A stretch of 8,473 nt of DNA from Burkholderiaceae bacterium. Lineage in GTDB: Bacteria; Pseudomonadota; Gammaproteobacteria; Burkholderiales; Burkholderiaceae_C. A model generated the notes under the pieces. The model had not been told where the DNA came from. It made no database searches and saw nothing but the letters and a program-made list of their open reading frames with translations. Positions 6,365-8,473 of the stretch are shown in pieces. Numbering within the stretch: position 1 is the first letter of the stretch; each line of letters begins with the position of its first letter. Where the stretch lies: the NCBI GenBank assembly GCA_017999135.1, contig JAGOBT010000108.1, positions 1-8,473 of the forward strand, in the 5' to 3' direction. The position numbers and the translations under genes were made by a program.

Positions 6365-7831
6365 ATGCCCGATACAGCCACCGCAGGCCTCCCGCCTGAA
6401 ACCGCTGCCGGCACCCTGGGCCAGCAGCTGGCCGCGCGGATGGCCGAGCGCATCCGGCGTGGCGCGCTGTCGCCCGGCGCCCGGCTGCCGTCGGTGCGCG
6501 AAGGTGCGCGGCTGCACGGCGTGAGCCCCAGCACCGTGGTGTCGGCCTACGACCAGCTGCAGGCCCAGGGCCTGGTGGAAGCGCGGCGGCAGCGCGGGTT
6601 CTACGTGCGTGAACCGCTGGCCGCCGCCCGGGGCGCAGCGGCCGCCGTGGCGCGCCCGGCCGCCGCGCTGGCGCCACCGCTGGACGCCACCGCGCTGATC
6701 CGCGGCATGTTCCAGCAGGGATCGGCCACCAGCGGCCCGGGCATGGGCACCCTGCCCGAAGCCTGGCTCGACCAGCCCCTGCTCGACCGCGCGCTGCGCC
6801 GCACGCTGGGCCGGCCCACCCAGCGCGGCGGCAGCGCCGCCGGCGAGGCGCTGCGCTACGGCAACCCGGCCGGCGACGAGGCCCTGCGCCAGGCCATGGC
6901 ACGCCGCCTGGCCGGTGAGCTGGGCATCGCCGCGCAGGCCGGGCAGATCGTCACCACCATCGGCGCCACCCATGCGCTGGACGTGGTGGCCCGCACCCTG
7001 CTGCAGCCGGGCGACGCGGTGCTGGTCGACGAGCCCGGCTGGGCGGTGGAGTTCGCCCGCCTCACCCGCATGGGCATGCGGCTGCTGCCGGTGCCGCGCG
7101 GCCCCGACGGGCCCGACCTGGCGGTGATGGCGCAGCTGCTGCAACAGCACCGGCCGCGGCTGTATGTCACCGTGTCGGTGCTGCACAACCCCACGGGCCA
7201 GTCACTGAGCCTGGCGGCGGCGCACCAGATCCTGAAGCTGGCCGAGCAGCACGACCTGACCATCGTCGAAGACGACACCTACGCCTGGCTGGCGCCGCCG
7301 CATGCGCCACGGCTGGCCGCGCTGGACGGGCTGCAGCGCACCGTCTACGTCACCGGCTTCTCCAAGATCCTGGCGCCGGCGTGGCGGGTGGGCGTGGTGG
7401 CTGCCGCGCCGGCGCTGACCGAGCGGCTGATCGACAGCAAGCTGCTGGGCACGCTGACCACGCCCGCGCTGCTGGAGCGCGCCGTGGCCTGGTGCCTGGA
7501 CCAGGGCTTGCTGCGCCGCCATGCCGAACGGGTGGTGACGCAGCTGGACGCCGCCCGCCACCGCGTGGTGCGGCTGGCACAGGACAGCGGCTGCCGCTTC
7601 GTCACGCCGCCACAGGGCCTGTTCGGCTGGGTGGACACCGGCGTCGACACCGAGCCGCTGGCCGCCCGGCTGGCGGCTGACGGCTGGCTGGTGGCACCGG
7701 GCCGGCTGTTTCTGGCCGCGCCGCGGCCCACCACGCTGATGCGCGTGAACTTCGCCTCTGCCCAGGATGCACGCTTCTGGCAGGCGTTTGCGGCCGCGCG
7801 TCAGGCGCTGGGTGGCCCGGCTGTGCGATAA
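6365..7831 (+). CDS. MocR-type (GntR family) regulator with aminotransferase-like domain
   Basis: This 488-residue protein is a fusion of a GntR winged-helix DNA-binding domain (about 18-83, containing LSPGARLPSVREGARLHGVS and the STVVSAYDQL recognition region) with a fold-type I aminotransferase-like domain (about 125-480). The latter keeps HNPTG (274-278), VEDDTYAWL (301-309), GFSKILAPAWRVG (331-343) with PLP Lys334, and Arg460 in LMRVNF. It should therefore bind PLP and probably sense an amino acid or amine as an external aldimine, as GabR, TauR and PdxR do. An Ala-rich linker (about 84-107) joins the halves. ATG at 6365 is chosen because it gives the standard MocR N-terminus. The longer open frame to 5270 crosses the promoter and lies antisense to the transporter. 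No Shine-Dalgarno is visible. It is divergent from the operon it probably controls. Confidence 0.94.
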   Translation: MPDTATAGLPPETAAGTLGQQLAARMAERIRRGALSPGARLPSVREGARLHGVSPSTVVSAYDQLQAQGLVEARRQRGFYVREPLAAARGAAAAVARPAAALAPPLDATALIRGMFQQGSATSGPGMGTLPEAWLDQPLLDRALRRTLGRPTQRGGSAAGEALRYGNPAGDEALRQAMARRLAGELGIAAQAGQIVTTIGATHALDVVARTLLQPGDAVLVDEPGWAVEFARLTRMGMRLLPVPRGPDGPDLAVMAQLLQQHRPRLYVTVSVLHNPTGQSLSLAAAHQILKLAEQHDLTIVEDDTYAWLAPPHAPRLAALDGLQRTVYVTGFSKILAPAWRVGVVAAAPALTERLIDSKLLGTLTTPALLERAVAWCLDQGLLRRHAERVVTQLDAARHRVVRLAQDSGCRFVTPPQGLFGWVDTGVDTEPLAARLAADGWLVAPGRLFLAAPRPTTLMRVNFASAQDARFWQAFAAARQALGGPAVR

Positions 7832-7858
7832 CCCGGGCAGTCCAGCGTCGATTCCTGC

Positions 7859-8473
7859 ATGTTTCCCAGCACCCAGCCGATGCATCCGGCCGACAGCCGG
7901 CCGCCGCCGGCAGCGCACACCGCCCTCAGCTCGCTCAGCCCGTCGCTGCTGCAGGACCTGCTGCGCTTCGAAAACAGCGGCCCGCAGCGTGAACTGCTGG
8001 AAGTGCTGGCCGCCTGCGTGCGCCACACCCAGGCCCTGGCCATCACCGTGGCCGCACCCGACCAGCCACCGCTGGTGCTGAGCGTGTTCCCCACCGACCG
8101 GCAGGTGCACTGCGTGCTGCCGCTGGCCGATGTGCTGGGCGGCAACCTGGCCGCGCTGCAGGTGCTGGAAGTGCAGCCGGCGCGCTGGCGCGCCCCCAGA
8201 AGCACCGAGGCCCACCGCATCGACCACCCCGACCACTACGCCCCGCTGGGCCCGTTGCTGTGGGCCGTGGCGCTGCGCGGTGCGCGCGACGCCCTGCTGC
8301 CCGAACTGGCCGGCCAGGCGGCCTACCGGGTGTCACCTGGCATCAGCCTGGGCGGGCTGACGGTGCCGGGCGCGATGGCCGCCTGCATCACCCGGCTGCG
8401 CCGCCACACCTCCAACCTGCGCGAAATAGCCAGCTGGCCCGACGTGGGGCCGCAGCGCGCCATGCGTCTGCTG
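7859..8473 (+). CDS. unrecognised protein, 3' end outside the window
   Basis: An open frame of 205 codons starts MFPSTQPMHPADS and is still open at the window edge. Its codon usage is strongly GC-biased at third positions, like its neighbours. After a Pro-rich N-terminal 20 residues comes a helical stretch (SPSLLQDLLRFENSGPQRELLEVLAACV, about 27-54) and then alternating strands and helices. It ends with SLGGLTVPGAMAACITRLRRHTSNLREIASWPDVGPQRAMRLLL (about 162-205), which looks like a small helical, possibly winged-helix-like, domain. No signal peptide, membrane segment or catalytic motif is visible. I have the impression that similar hypothetical proteins occur in Burkholderiales, but I know of no function. 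It starts 27 bases after the MocR stop with no good ribosome binding site. The next in-frame ATG at 7880 is an alternative start. Confidence 0.75.
   Translation, partial: MFPSTQPMHPADSRPPPAAHTALSSLSPSLLQDLLRFENSGPQRELLEVLAACVRHTQALAITVAAPDQPPLVLSVFPTDRQVHCVLPLADVLGGNLAALQVLEVQPARWRAPRSTEAHRIDHPDHYAPLGPLLWAVALRGARDALLPELAGQAAYRVSPGISLGGLTVPGAMAACITRLRRHTSNLREIASWPDVGPQRAMRLL

Noticed and set aside
6299..7186. minus-strand frame of 295 residues under the regulator, and the 344-residue one at 7202-8236
   Set aside because: Both are antisense to a confident MocR gene and its neighbour, with Gly/His/Gln-rich shadow composition.

Overview
This is a very GC-rich window whose protein sequences and intergenic style suggest a betaproteobacterium of the order Burkholderiales (Rubrivivax/Leptothrix/Ideonella-like). 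That placement rests on recognising the protein families and on remembered resemblance, not on a database search. No rRNA, tRNA, CRISPR array, insertion sequence or phage gene is visible.

Left edge (1-318): a 56-residue, plus-strand reading frame encodes a shrunken cytochrome c'. It has a full signal peptide and the first mature residues of the family, joined directly to the C-terminal CxxCH haem-attachment segment, with the roughly 100 residues in between absent. It is followed by a GC-rich block of nested palindromes and a rho-independent terminator.

Centre (319-6289, minus strand): seven genes read leftward in one tightly packed run. In transcription order they are a 10-TM EamA/DMT transporter, a class V PLP-dependent aminotransferase-fold enzyme, a class I/II (LysN/MocR-type) aminotransferase, a small GFA-family zinc protein, a PhzF-family isomerase, a VOC/glyoxalase-like protein and a stand-alone AlaX-type alanyl-tRNA editing protein. 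Gaps are 4, 29 and 8 bases. Two junctions are ATGA overlaps and one has an uncertain GTG start at a stop codon. This looks like one operon.

Divergent control region (6290-6364): 75 bases separate the operon from a plus-strand MocR-type regulator (GntR winged helix plus aminotransferase-like domain; 6365-7831). The region holds a perfect 9-bp inverted repeat, GCAATACAG-N9-CTGTATTGC, four bases before the regulator's start codon. It is the obvious operator candidate.

Right edge (7859-8473): the 5' part of an unrecognised cytoplasmic protein runs off the window.

Taken together, the central region looks like an amino-acid or amine-handling system: a PLP-binding regulator, a small-molecule exporter, two PLP enzymes, three small enzymes often found in metabolite conversion or detoxification, and a tRNA proofreading protein. 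The substrate cannot be read from the sequence. The most interesting hypothesis is that the cluster processes or exports a non-standard amino acid that would otherwise be mischarged onto tRNA(Ala).
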